Shown here piece by piece: positions 7,404-14,946 of a stretch of DNA of 36,771 nucleotides. Under the pieces are notes generated by a model. That model was not told the DNA's origin, did no database searches, and worked only from the letters and a program-made list of their open reading frames with translations. The position numbers and the translations under genes are program-made. The number at the start of each line of letters is the position of its first letter. The stretch's first letter is position 1. Source of the DNA: an uncultured Acidimicrobiales bacterium (lineage in GTDB: Bacteria > Actinomycetota > Acidimicrobiia > Acidimicrobiales > UBA10347); contig CALDGN010000315.1 of NCBI GenBank assembly GCA_937942965.1, positions 1 to 36,771 of the forward strand. Reading direction: 5' to 3'.

Positions 7404-7416
7404 CCGGTACAACCGG
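7404..7416. promoter_or_regulatory. Inverted repeat overlapping the map promoter
   Basis: CCGGT (7404-7408) and ACCGG (7412-7416) flank ACA, a perfect 5-bp inverted repeat ending directly before the -10 hexamer at 7417. Its place suits a repressor site, but no factor is known. Confidence 0.25.
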
Positions 7417-7422
7417 TAGAGT
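7417..7422 (+). promoter_or_regulatory. -10 hexamer TAGAGT for map
   Basis: TAGAGT is followed by six bases and the ATG at 7429, a leaderless arrangement. The short gap after the SDR gene (64 bp) suggests map starts its own transcript. Confidence 0.5.
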
Positions 7423-7428
7423 TGAGCC

Positions 7429-8364
7429 ATGGCGAAACGGAAACGCAAGGGTGGCACGGCGGTCCTCGCCCCTCCATCAGAACCGCCCGTGATGGCTGGC
7501 CTCGTCAGTCCCCGGCGCACCGTGCCGGCCGGCATTAATCGCCCTCCGTACGCGATGACCGGAGAACCTGGCCCGTCGGTCTCTGACGTCGCCCGCACGC
7601 CCGACGAGATCGCGGCCATGCGTCGCGCCGGCGCTGCGGCCGCAGAGGTGCTTCTGATCGCTGGTTCGATGGTCGCTCCGGGCGTCACGACCGACTCGAT
7701 CGACGTGCGGGTGCACGACGAAGCGCTGGCCCGCAACGCCTATCCGAGCCCACTCAACTACCGGGGCTTCCCCAAGTCGGTGTGCACATCGATCAACGAA
7801 GTCATCTGCCACGGCATCCCTGACAGCCGTCAGCTTCGTGACGGCGACATCGTCAACATCGACGTCACCTTGTTCCTCGACGGCGTGCATGGCGATACGA
7901 GCTGCACGTTCCTGGTCGGCGAGGTCGACGACGTCTCCACGATGCTGGTCCGTGAGACCCGAGTGTCGCTCTACGACGCGATCGCCACCGTGCGCCCTGG
8001 CGCTCCGTTCAATGCGATCGGCAAGGCCATCGAGACCCACGCCAAGAAGTTCGGCCTTGGTGTCGTTCGTGACTTCATCGGCCACGGGGTCGGCACCGAG
8101 TTCCACTCGAACCTGCAGATCCCGCACTACTACCACCCTCGCCTGACCCGCAAGATGGAAGAGGCGATGAGCTTCACCATCGAGCCGATGCTCACGCTGG
8201 GTGCCATCGAGTGCGACATCTGGGACGACGACTGGACCGCGGTGACGATCGACGGTCGACGGACCGCACAGTTCGAACACACGATGGTCGTCACCGATGA
8301 CGGCGTCGAGCTGACCACGGTCACCGCGAGCGGCGAGTGCGCCGCCGACATCTACCGAGACTGA
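7429..8364 (+). CDS. map: Type I methionine aminopeptidase with N-terminal extension
   Basis: This 311-residue cytosolic metallopeptidase removes the initiator Met from new proteins. All five dimetal ligands are visible: Asp145 (NIDVT), Asp156 (HGDTS), His219 (FIGHGVG), Glu252 (FTIEPM) and Glu283 (QFEHTM), with His128 (ICHGIP) as the substrate-contacting residue. The first 55 residues form an extension: a basic tip (KRKRK), then a Pro-rich stretch with PPSEPP and RPPYAM. This resembles the linker-type enzymes of actinobacteria, in which the extension is thought to dock on the ribosome. The plain catalytic form is about 250 residues. A leaderless -10 box supports the ATG at 7429. The PhzF-like gene follows after 10 nt. 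Confidence 0.95.
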   Translation: MAKRKRKGGTAVLAPPSEPPVMAGLVSPRRTVPAGINRPPYAMTGEPGPSVSDVARTPDEIAAMRRAGAAAAEVLLIAGSMVAPGVTTDSIDVRVHDEALARNAYPSPLNYRGFPKSVCTSINEVICHGIPDSRQLRDGDIVNIDVTLFLDGVHGDTSCTFLVGEVDDVSTMLVRETRVSLYDAIATVRPGAPFNAIGKAIETHAKKFGLGVVRDFIGHGVGTEFHSNLQIPHYYHPRLTRKMEEAMSFTIEPMLTLGAIECDIWDDDWTAVTIDGRRTAQFEHTMVVTDDGVELTTVTASGECAADIYRD

Positions 8365-8374
8365 GCAGCGCATC

Positions 8375-9214
8375 TTGACTCGCCGCTTCAAGCAGGTCGA
8401 CGTCTTCACCGACACGCTCGGCCTGGGCAATCCCGTCGCCGTAGTGCTCGACGGTGACGGACTGTCCGACGCCGAGATGGCCCAGTTCGCTCGCTGGACG
8501 AACCTGTCCGAGACGACGTTCGTGTGCACGCCGTCGGACCCCGATGCCGACTATCACGTGCGCATCTTCACGCCGACCGAAGAACTGCCCTTCGCTGGCC
8601 ACCCGACCGTTGGTACCTGTCATGCCTGGCTCGAAGCCGGCGGTGTCCCGAAGCAGCCCGGCGTAATCGTCCAACAGTGCGGAGTAGGCCTCGTCCCGCT
8701 GCGCCGCGACGGCGATCGGCTGGCATTCGCGACGCCACCACTGATCCGCTCCGGTCCGGTCGACGAGGCCGATCTGCGTCGGGCGATCGACGCGCTTGGC
8801 CTGGCCGACGACGAAGTCCTCGACAGCGCGTGGGTTGACAACGGTCCGGGCTGGCTCGGTATTCGAATTGCCGACCCTGAACGACTCGCTCAGCTCACAG
8901 CCAACCTCGACAGCCGATTCAAGGTCGGCGTGGTCGCCGTGTACCCCGGTGGTGAGACCGGCTCGGTCGACCCGGCGATCAAGGTGCGCGCCTTCTTCTG
9001 GGCGGGCAGCACCCGCGAAGATCCCGTCACCGGAAGTCTGAACGGCAGCATCGCTCAATGGCTGCTCGGCAACGGCACGATCCAGTCGCCCTACGTCTCG
9101 TCCCAAGGCCGAGAGATGCAGCGTGATGGGCGAGTCTCGGTGACCGAAGCCGACGGCGAGATCTGGGTCGGTGGCTCGGCCGTGACTGGCGTCGATGGGC
9201 AAGTGCACTTGTGA
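8375..9214 (+). CDS. PhzF-family isomerase/epimerase
   Basis: This 279-residue protein belongs to the PhzF (diaminopimelate epimerase-like) superfamily, a duplicated two-domain barrel. The N-terminal VDVFTDTLGLGNPVAVVLD and the catalytic Glu46 in NLSETTFV are clear. So are the ligand loop FTPTEELPFAGHPTVGT at about 65-81 and DPVTGSLNG in the second half (family consensus DPATGSA). Members isomerise small carboxylates; outside phenazine clusters the substrate is generally unknown, and nothing here suggests phenazine synthesis. The start is TTG at 8375, 10 nt after the map stop. The histidine phosphatase gene follows after 10 nt, so the three genes form one operon. Confidence 0.88.
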   Translation: MTRRFKQVDVFTDTLGLGNPVAVVLDGDGLSDAEMAQFARWTNLSETTFVCTPSDPDADYHVRIFTPTEELPFAGHPTVGTCHAWLEAGGVPKQPGVIVQQCGVGLVPLRRDGDRLAFATPPLIRSGPVDEADLRRAIDALGLADDEVLDSAWVDNGPGWLGIRIADPERLAQLTANLDSRFKVGVVAVYPGGETGSVDPAIKVRAFFWAGSTREDPVTGSLNGSIAQWLLGNGTIQSPYVSSQGREMQRDGRVSVTEADGEIWVGGSAVTGVDGQVHL

Positions 9215-9224
9215 GCCCAGACCG

Positions 9225-9887
9225 ATGAGTGCAGAGCCAGGCCCGACACGGTTCATCGTGGTTCGCCACGGCGAATCCAATGTCACGGTCGAACGACGAC
9301 TCGGCGGCATGGAAGCCTGCACCGGCCTGAGTCCGCTTGGCCGCCAGCAAGCAGAGCGACTTCGTGACCGGTTTGCTTCAGGCCATGAACCTGCGATCGA
9401 CGAGGTCTGGGCGAGCCCGCTGCCTCGGGCGTACGAGACGGCCGAGATCGTGAACGAGGCGATCGGCCTCGATATCCAGGTCGATCCTGAGTTCGAAGAG
9501 TTTCGCCCTGGCGCTGTCGATGGCTGGCTCTTCGAGGACTACATCGCCGAATACGGCCGCCCCGACGAGCTCGCCAACCCGTATCGCTACATCGCTGAAG
9601 GCGGAGATAGCCGAGCGTCGTTCTTTTTGCGTATCGGCGAGGCGACCGAGCGGCTCGTCGCCGCGAGCGAAGGCAAGTCGATCGCCTTGTTCTGCCACGG
9701 CGGCGTGGTCGACGTCATCTTCCGGCGACTTCTCGCGATCCAAAGCGAGACGCCGTTCCAGTTGCACACGATCAACACGTCAGTGAACGAGTTCGTGACG
9801 ACGGCGCACGGGCCGCCTCGCCGCTGGCGTCTCGCTCGCTACAACGACAGTGCGCATCTTGCCGGGTTGCCCGCAGCGACGAACTGA
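9225..9887 (+). CDS. Histidine phosphatase (phosphoglycerate-mutase-like) family protein
   Basis: This 220-residue cytosolic enzyme carries the RHGE motif at residues 14-17, where His15 is the phosphorylated nucleophile. It also has the second histidine in FCHGG (His158), the conserved SPLPRAYETAEI at 64-75 and the acidic Glu91/Glu92 pair that usually supplies the proton donor. The fold covers phosphatases for sugar phosphates, nucleotides and cobalamin precursors as well as mutases; the substrate is not clear. ATG 9225 is preferred over the in-frame ATG at 9195, because the latter would overlap the previous gene and add residues not expected before the first strand. It ends 9 nt before the convergent propeller gene. 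Confidence 0.87.
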   Translation: MSAEPGPTRFIVVRHGESNVTVERRLGGMEACTGLSPLGRQQAERLRDRFASGHEPAIDEVWASPLPRAYETAEIVNEAIGLDIQVDPEFEEFRPGAVDGWLFEDYIAEYGRPDELANPYRYIAEGGDSRASFFLRIGEATERLVAASEGKSIALFCHGGVVDVIFRRLLAIQSETPFQLHTINTSVNEFVTTAHGPPRRWRLARYNDSAHLAGLPAATN

Positions 9888-9896
9888 GCGATCTGG

Positions 9897-11324
9897 TTAG
9901 AGGGCTGAGGCGGCGCCGCCAGCTTGTGGCGTGCGGGTGAACGACGCGATCACGCCTTCGGCGATACGAGTCATGTCACCGGTGTCTCGATCAAAGATCC
10001 AGATGCCATCGGTCGCGTCACCGAGCTGGCGGCCGGAGAATACGAATAGGCGGCTGCTCGGTGACCAGAAGTCGTGGCTCTGTTCGTACTGATCGAAGAA
10101 CGGCCAGTACGCGTTCACCGATTCTTCGCTTGGCACGAAGGCCGGCGTGGTGAAGACCTGTCCGCCCGTGTCGACGCGCAGCACGGTCGCACCTCGGTCG
10201 CCCGGTGCGGTTTCGAACCAGGCCACCGACTGGCCGTCGGGGCTGGGGAACAGTGCCTTGGCGGGCAGGCTCGATAGGGCGAACGGTTCGCCACCGAAGG
10301 TGCCCATGACATAGGGGATACCCAACTGGATCGGGTCGATCGCATCGAGCGAGTCGTCGAACTCGGGCGTCGGCTCGGGGTCGGTCTGCATCGCAAACTC
10401 GACTTCGCCCCGTTCGGTCGGATCAGCGGACGCCGTCACCACAGGGTCGTCATCGGGGGCGAGCGTTGCTTGCATAACCACCCGGTTGCCTTCGTTGCTC
10501 ACCGAGAAGCGGAGCTGGCCAGGGAAGGTCACGAGTGGTCGGCGGCCTTCGCCTGAGGAACCAGTCGTGATGAGGAACTGTTGCTCGTCTTGGACATCGG
10601 CGAACACGAGTGAATCATCGGGGAGCCAGGCGGGAGCCCCGAACGCAGCGGGGAACTCGTCGATGATGATCGTGGCGCTGCCCAAGTCGATCTGGTCGAG
10701 TCGGAACCCACTCGCGTGCACGAGCAGCTCATCGCCGTTGGGCCCCCAGGCCATGAAGAACGGTTGGCCGCGGTCGATGCGGCGGTTGGTGGGGCCGTCC
10801 TCGGCGAACGGTTCGGCGATGGAGAGGTCGATACCGCCGGGCGAGTTCGAAAGGTGGGCGATGCGGGCGGCCGACGGGTCCCAGTACAAGTAGTAGGGGG
10901 CGTCGTCGACGGGCACGCTGCTGAAGTCGCTGCGGTCGAACCGGTCGAGCGAGATCGTGGTCTCGCCGGTGGCTTCGTCGACCGCGACCCACGCAATGCG
11001 GGAACCGTCAGGCGCCCATGAAGCTTGTGAGTTGATCGTGCCGGGATCGGTGAGTGGCTCGACTTCGGTGCCATCAGGCAGCATCGTCGAGAGCTGCGAA
11101 GCGGCGTCTTGTACAACGAGGCGGCCGTCGTCGTTGTTCTCTTGCTGTTCGAGTTCGTCGCCTTGGCCTGGCTCTCCGTCGAGAGCATCGGGATCCGCAG
11201 GGGGCAGAATCGAGATGTCGGGAGCGTCTCGTTCTGGCGTTGCCTCGAGGATCTCGGTCGTCGAACCGCTGCAGGCAGAAGCGACGAGACCCACAATCAA
11301 GAGCAGGGTCAGAAATCGCCGCAT
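9897..11324 (-). CDS. TolB/WD40-like beta-propeller lipoprotein
   Basis: This 475-residue protein starts with a short lipoprotein signal MRRFLTLLLIVG and lipobox ASAC (Cys18). After an acidic Glu/Asp/Gln-rich linker come repeats of the TolB/PD40 type: INSQASWAPDGSRIAWVAV, YYLYWDPSAARIAHLS, FFMAWGPNGDELLVH and LFPSPDGQSVAWFE. Each places an Asp/Pro-x-Gly turn before a hydrophobic strand, as expected for a six- or seven-bladed propeller outside the membrane. It is probably a binding or scaffolding protein; no enzyme motif is seen. The frame is open further upstream, but ATG 11324 is chosen because only this start places the signal peptide at the N-terminus. A TAGATT hexamer lies 10 nt upstream. 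It is separated from mutM by a strong hairpin. Confidence 0.83.
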   Translation of the reverse strand: MRRFLTLLLIVGLVASACSGSTTEILEATPERDAPDISILPPADPDALDGEPGQGDELEQQENNDDGRLVVQDAASQLSTMLPDGTEVEPLTDPGTINSQASWAPDGSRIAWVAVDEATGETTISLDRFDRSDFSSVPVDDAPYYLYWDPSAARIAHLSNSPGGIDLSIAEPFAEDGPTNRRIDRGQPFFMAWGPNGDELLVHASGFRLDQIDLGSATIIIDEFPAAFGAPAWLPDDSLVFADVQDEQQFLITTGSSGEGRRPLVTFPGQLRFSVSNEGNRVVMQATLAPDDDPVVTASADPTERGEVEFAMQTDPEPTPEFDDSLDAIDPIQLGIPYVMGTFGGEPFALSSLPAKALFPSPDGQSVAWFETAPGDRGATVLRVDTGGQVFTTPAFVPSEESVNAYWPFFDQYEQSHDFWSPSSRLFVFSGRQLGDATDGIWIFDRDTGDMTRIAEGVIASFTRTPQAGGAASAL

Positions 11325-11334
11325 CACTGGCTGC

Positions 11335-11340
11335 AATCTA
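11335..11340 (-). promoter_or_regulatory. -10 hexamer TAGATT for propeller lipoprotein
   Basis: TAGATT on the minus strand ends 10 nt before the ATG at 11324, predicting a leader of only a few bases. It lies downstream of the mutM terminator, so this gene has its own promoter. Confidence 0.42.
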
Positions 11341-11394
11341 ACGGCCCAGTTCGGGCGTGTGCGGTCGCCTGGCCCGAGCTGGCCAAAACGATCA

Positions 11395-11421
11395 TCGGGC
11401 GCAGGATGCACCTGCGCCCGA
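11395..11421 (-). terminator. Intrinsic terminator after mutM
   Basis: A perfect 11-bp stem, TCGGGCGCAGG (11395-11405) with CCTGCGCCCGA (11411-11421), closes a 5-nt loop. Reading the minus strand, GATCGTTTT follows within about 10 nt. It separates mutM from the propeller lipoprotein gene. Confidence 0.65.
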
Positions 11422-11437
11422 CACGTTCCACGAGGAC

Positions 11438-11515
11438 CTACTCCGCCCGCTGTGGTTGAGGCATCTTGCCACCTCGGGCTCGCGGACACAACAGGATCTT
11501 TTTGGCGTGGCCCAT
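11438..11515 (-). CDS. Candidate 25-residue basic microprotein after mutM
   Basis: ATG 11515 opens a short frame (MGHAKKILLCPRARGG...) with many Lys/Arg and one Cys, ending at 11438, just before the terminator hairpin. It is in the same reading frame as mutM, with only the mutM TGA between them; eight further sense codons connect the two, so it could also be the remnant of a longer MutM tail or a readthrough product. There is no Shine-Dalgarno sequence. This may be chance; conservation would be needed to accept it. Confidence 0.2.
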   Translation of the reverse strand: MGHAKKILLCPRARGGKMPQPQRAE

Positions 11516-11545
11516 TTCAGGGATGCGGCGGAAGTGCCGCTCGAC

Positions 11546-12346
11546 TCAGCGGCGCTGACAGCTTGGGCACCACGTCGTCGTGCGGGCATCCCAGATCCGT
11601 GACCGCAAGATCTCGCCACACCGCTCGCACGGCTCGCCGCCTCGGCCGTAACACTCCAGATAGAACTGATTCGAGCCCTGGCCGCCTTCGGCATTGCGGT
11701 AGTCCCGCAGCGTCGTGCCACCGTTCTCGATGCCAGCCCGCAGCACATCGACGATTGCCTCGTGCAGCCGCTCGGCCGCCGGTCGGGTCAGCGTGCGAGC
11801 AGCCGGATAGACACGGCTGCGCCAGAGCGCCTCGTCGGCATAGATATTGCCGATCCCGGCGACCGGCCGTTGGCTCAGCAGTTGCGTCTTGATGCGACGA
11901 GAGCTGGCTTTGAGCGCGCGGTGAAGATGTTCCGGAGTGAACTCGGGGTCGAAGGGTTCGGGCCCGAGCTGATGCAGGGTTGCGATCGAGGCGTAGTCGC
12001 CGGCTTCGACGACACGGATCCGGCCGAAACGGCGCACGTCGCGAAACACAAGTGTCGAGTCGTCATCGAGCTTCCACCACGCACGGACGTAGTCGTCGAG
12101 GTCAGGGTCTGCCTGCACTGACAGCTGGCCGGTCATACCCAGGTGCACGATGAGCTCACGATCGTCATCGAGATCGAGGATCAGGTACTTGCCGCGCCGG
12201 CGAACCCCGTCGATACCTGCGCCCGCGGCATGGGTCGCTTCGGCAAATTTCGCAGACGGATGGGCGTCGGCCGAAGCGATCGCTCGCCGTCGCAGCACTG
12301 GGTCGAGCTGGCGGCGGATGGTTTCGACTTCGGGGAGCTCAGGCAT
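11546..12346 (-). CDS. mutM: Formamidopyrimidine-DNA glycosylase
   Basis: This 266-residue bifunctional base-excision repair enzyme (Fpg) removes 8-oxoguanine and formamidopyrimidines and nicks the abasic site. After Met removal Pro2 is the Schiff-base nucleophile and Glu3 its partner (MPELPEVETIRR). Other family marks are GKYL (Lys53), HLGMTGQL at 68-75, and VAGIGNIYADEALW at 162-175. The C-terminal zinc finger has Cys240, Cys243, Cys260 and Cys263, spaced C-x2-C-x16-C-x2-C. The length is normal. It is divergent from the unknown gene at 12398 and is followed by a strong terminator. Confidence 0.95.
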   Translation of the reverse strand: MPELPEVETIRRQLDPVLRRRAIASADAHPSAKFAEATHAAGAGIDGVRRRGKYLILDLDDDRELIVHLGMTGQLSVQADPDLDDYVRAWWKLDDDSTLVFRDVRRFGRIRVVEAGDYASIATLHQLGPEPFDPEFTPEHLHRALKASSRRIKTQLLSQRPVAGIGNIYADEALWRSRVYPAARTLTRPAAERLHEAIVDVLRAGIENGGTTLRDYRNAEGGQGSNQFYLECYGRGGEPCERCGEILRSRIWDARTTTWCPSCQRR

Positions 12347-12397
12347 AGGTCAACGCTTCGGGTAGCGGCACGCGCCCGGTGACGGTAGACCAATCGG

Positions 12398-13537
12398 GTG
12401 ACCGACCACGACCCTGGCAACGACGACGAGTTGTACCAAGAGCTTCTGCAGCGGGGCGAGATCGTCGTCGATCTCGATGCCGCACAACTCGAGGCATGGG
12501 CGAGCGGTCTGTTCGCAGCACTCGATGATGATGCAGCGGTGCTCGACTTCGTCTCGTACGCATCGAGCCGCCAGACGCCCGTCTCGGCGGCTGTGCTTGC
12601 GGCAATCGGCTATCTGGCCGACGACGAGGTCGCTCGGGCGGCTCGGCAGTCATCGGATCGGATGGCGTCGCTTGCCCCCGAATCGGTGGCTGGCCTCGGT
12701 CGAGCCCGCTCGGCGCAGGCATGGCGAGTGCAGGCCCGATTCGGCAGCTCGCTCGTCATCGGCTTCCGCCAGGATCCCGATGTTGTGGATCACGCACTGC
12801 TGGTCGAGATCGAAGACGGCGTGCTCACTGATCTGCAGATGTCGGGGCCGCCGAACGAGCTGCTTGACCCGGATGTCGTCGGTGATGGCGTCGAGGTCGT
12901 GACGATCGAGGCGAGCGATGCGCTCCAAGAGGTCGTGGCTGCCTGGGAAAAGGCCGCCCAAGTCGGTGTCGAGGTGACACCCGGCATCGCAGCGAACCAG
13001 CATCTGGTTCGTCGACGCCTTGGCGAAGAGCTCGGCGCCGATCTTGTGCTCTTCGAAGCGCACGAGGCTGCCGTTGATCTCAGTCGGGGAATGTCCGCAG
13101 ACGAAATCGCCCGAGCAAACGAAGCTGCGCTCGGGACACTCCGAGCTGCCGTCGGCGATCCGAACCCGCCGGACCTTGGATCTGGGCCTGAGTCACAGTC
13201 GGGTTGGGTCGAAGTTGTGCGAGGAACCGTGCCCGGGCTTTCGCCCCGCGAGCAAGAAGGCCTGCTCTGGTTGGAGTGGGCGGACTGGCTTGGCGTGGGC
13301 ATCGGTCTGCTTCGGGGCGGAGCCGAACACCCGATTACCGCAGGATCGTTCGTCGACCTGATCAACCGCTGTCCCGAGATCTCATCGACTGTGCATGCCG
13401 ACGATCGCGACTACGCGGAGTGGGCCTTCGATGTCGCCATCGAGCATCTCCAAGACAACGGACTGGTCGATGACGAGTCGCTCACCGAGACCGGGTGGTC
13501 CAGCTTGCATGCCTCGCTTATCGCCGCCTGGAGCTAG
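12398..13537 (+). CDS. Unknown protein, likely Acidimicrobiia-restricted
   Basis: I do not recognise this 379-residue soluble protein. It is acidic, with no signal or membrane segment. The N-terminal third (about residues 1-95) is helical and Ala/Asp-rich. The middle (about 105-175) reads as an alternating beta region (SSLVIGFRQ, HALLVEIEDGVLTDLQM), and the C-terminal part has aromatic-rich helices (GLLWLEWADWLGVGIGLL). The C-terminus resembles the all-helical tail of uncharacterised actinobacterial proteins with a winged-helix-like end, but this is only an impression. The GTG at 12398 has TAGACC six bases upstream, an imperfect leaderless promoter. Its stop codon overlaps the stop of the convergent CAP gene (CTAG shared). 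Confidence 0.75.
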   Translation: MTDHDPGNDDELYQELLQRGEIVVDLDAAQLEAWASGLFAALDDDAAVLDFVSYASSRQTPVSAAVLAAIGYLADDEVARAARQSSDRMASLAPESVAGLGRARSAQAWRVQARFGSSLVIGFRQDPDVVDHALLVEIEDGVLTDLQMSGPPNELLDPDVVGDGVEVVTIEASDALQEVVAAWEKAAQVGVEVTPGIAANQHLVRRRLGEELGADLVLFEAHEAAVDLSRGMSADEIARANEAALGTLRAAVGDPNPPDLGSGPESQSGWVEVVRGTVPGLSPREQEGLLWLEWADWLGVGIGLLRGGAEHPITAGSFVDLINRCPEISSTVHADDRDYAEWAFDVAIEHLQDNGLVDDESLTETGWSSLHASLIAAWS

Positions 13538-14544
13538 TAGTTCCCGAAGTTTTGGGTGATGAAGACCTGGCCATCGCCACGGATGGCAACACCGATACCG
13601 ACAACGTTGTAGGTGCCGGTCATGTTCACGTAGTGGCTGGGGCTGTCTTCGAGTGCCGATTGGGCCCATTGAATCGTGGGAGCCTCGGCGACGTTCTCGG
13701 CCCATGCTTGCCAACCGGCTGGCATCATCGCACTCAACTGGGCCTGTGGGCGGTGCGAGATGCCGCCCGCGTTGACCATCTGTTGTGACCAGTCGCGGGC
13801 GATTGCGGAGATGTCGGAACGGAGCTGTAGAGCGGGCAGGCCCACCCGTGCCCGGACCGCATTGATCTGATTGAACGCGTAGACCTCCATCTGCCCGGCG
13901 TCGCCTGGAGGCGCAGCAGGAACAGCGGTAGGGATAGGCGTGGCCGTCGGAATCGCAGTCGCGATCGGTGTCGCGGTCGGGATGGGCGTCGGCAGCGGCG
14001 TGGCGGTCGGAATCGGGGTTGGTAGCGGAGTCGCGGTGGGAAGCGGCGTCGGGATTGGCGTCGCCGTGGGCTCGACCGGTGCCGGCGTCGCGGTCGGAGG
14101 CACGGGCGTGGCGGTCGGCGGGACAGCAGTTGCCGTCGCCGGGGGAGTGGTGGGGATCGCGAGCGCGGTCGGGACCGGCTCGGCAGCCTCGTTTGAATCG
14201 GCCTGCTGGGGTACAGCGGGGGCAAGGGTCGGAACCGTCACGGGGCCCGTGGTCGGAAGCGGCGTCGCGGTCGGTTCTGGAGTTGGCGTCTCTGCAGGGG
14301 CTTCGGCCCCGTCTGCTTCGTCGGAGTCACCAGCCGAGGCCGGATCGGCGTCGCCGCCAGTGCCGTCGGCGGTATCCGCGGCGGAGACGCCAGGGACACC
14401 GAGGACACCAGCGCTCAACGTGGTGCGCTCGGCGGGGCGAAGCATGCTCAGCACCAAAACGATGCCCAGCATGGCGACGAGCAGTCCGATGATCGGGACA
14501 GTCGTGACGCGCCCAGCTAGTGACGTGGAACGGGGAGTCGACAT
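13534..14544 (-). CDS. Membrane-anchored CAP (SCP/PR-1, YkwD-like) domain protein
   Basis: This 336-residue protein has one transmembrane segment at residues 15-34 and an acidic Ala/Asp region to about 85. A long Pro/Thr-rich stalk follows at 85-213 with near-perfect PTATPLPTPI repeats, and a CAP domain at 217-336 lies outside the cell. The CAP cavity residues are visible: His264 (ISHRP), Glu283 (WAENV) and His304 (SPSHYVNM), and the family ending VFITQNFGNY is intact. Bacterial CAP proteins are secreted, and their roles (lipid binding, possible protease, cell-wall association) are unsettled. The stalk would carry the domain through the envelope and may be O-glycosylated, as is usual for such stretches in actinobacteria; that is inference. 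Its stop shares CTAG with the convergent unknown gene. Confidence 0.87.
   Translation of the reverse strand: MSTPRSTSLAGRVTTVPIIGLLVAMLGIVLVLSMLRPAERTTLSAGVLGVPGVSAADTADGTGGDADPASAGDSDEADGAEAPAETPTPEPTATPLPTTGPVTVPTLAPAVPQQADSNEAAEPVPTALAIPTTPPATATAVPPTATPVPPTATPAPVEPTATPIPTPLPTATPLPTPIPTATPLPTPIPTATPIATAIPTATPIPTAVPAAPPGDAGQMEVYAFNQINAVRARVGLPALQLRSDISAIARDWSQQMVNAGGISHRPQAQLSAMMPAGWQAWAENVAEAPTIQWAQSALEDSPSHYVNMTGTYNVVGIGVAIRGDGQVFITQNFGNY
13921..14070 (-). repeat. Tandem repeat coding the Pro/Thr stalk
   Basis: Within the CAP gene, roughly residues 159-208 are encoded by degenerate 30-base units (PTATPLPTPI, then variants with Ile and Ala). Such repeats are prone to length change by slippage or recombination. 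The low-complexity region continues less regularly to about 14290. Confidence 0.7.
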
Positions 14545-14591
14545 GAGGCGAAGGGGTCGGGGACGGAGCGGAGTAGGTCCGGTGCGCAGGC

Positions 14592-14611
14592 ACCGTTCGT
14601 AACGGAACGGT
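14592..14611. promoter_or_regulatory. Nested inverted repeat upstream of the CAP gene
   Basis: ACCGTT (14592-14597) faces AACGGT (14606-14611), and inside it CCGTT faces AACGG (14601-14605), so three copies of an AACGG unit occur in 20 bp. It lies 48 bp upstream of the CAP gene start in the divergent gap 14545-14711. It looks like a regulator binding site, without a known match. Confidence 0.3.
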
Positions 14612-14698
14612 AATCCTTTCGTTCGCGGAATGTTACGCGCCCCTGGAGATTTCCTAGGCCGGGTGGCACCGACCCGACATGCCTACCTGAAACAGGGC

Positions 14699-14704
14699 TA
14701 CGGT
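14699..14704 (+). promoter_or_regulatory. -10 hexamer TACGGT for small membrane protein
   Basis: TACGGT ends 7 nt before the GTG at 14712. CCGACA at 14674-14679 could be a weak -35 box, although the 19-bp spacing is long. Confidence 0.45.
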
Positions 14705-14711
14705 TCGGGTC

Positions 14712-14909
14712 GTGGAGCCTGTGGAGCTGACCGGCGCCGGTGATGATCGGCTCAATCCCCCGAGTGTCACGCCTGAGCCCGCGCCCCCAGACGACCAGCT
14801 CGTCAAGCTCGCGGCCGTCGGATCCGTGATCGGAGCCATCTTCGGATTGCTCGTGCTGCAATGGCTTCGACGCAACATCAACGTGAGCGTCAGCCGACGG
14901 ACGAACTAA
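14712..14909 (+). CDS. Small single-pass membrane protein, unknown function
   Basis: This 65-residue protein has an acidic, Pro-rich N-terminal half (TPEPAPPDDQ). One hydrophobic segment follows at about residues 31-49 (LVKLAAVGSVIGAIFGLLVL), and a basic tail (WLRR, SRRTN) predicts the C-terminus inside the cell. GTG 14712 has a TAnnnT box 7 nt upstream, the same spacing as proven-looking genes in this window, which argues for a real leaderless gene. Nothing assigns a function; small proteins of this shape often modulate a membrane partner. The stop is TAA at 14907, and it is convergent with the nuclease gene. Confidence 0.6.
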   Translation: MEPVELTGAGDDRLNPPSVTPEPAPPDDQLVKLAAVGSVIGAIFGLLVLQWLRRNINVSVSRRTN

Positions 14910-14946
14910 CCCACGATCTAGCCCGTCGGCTTGGGTTGGCTCTTGC

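Noticed and set aside
8375..9214. Phenazine biosynthesis locus
   Set aside because: Only a PhzF-like gene is present; no other phz gene is nearby, and stand-alone PhzF homologues are widespread.
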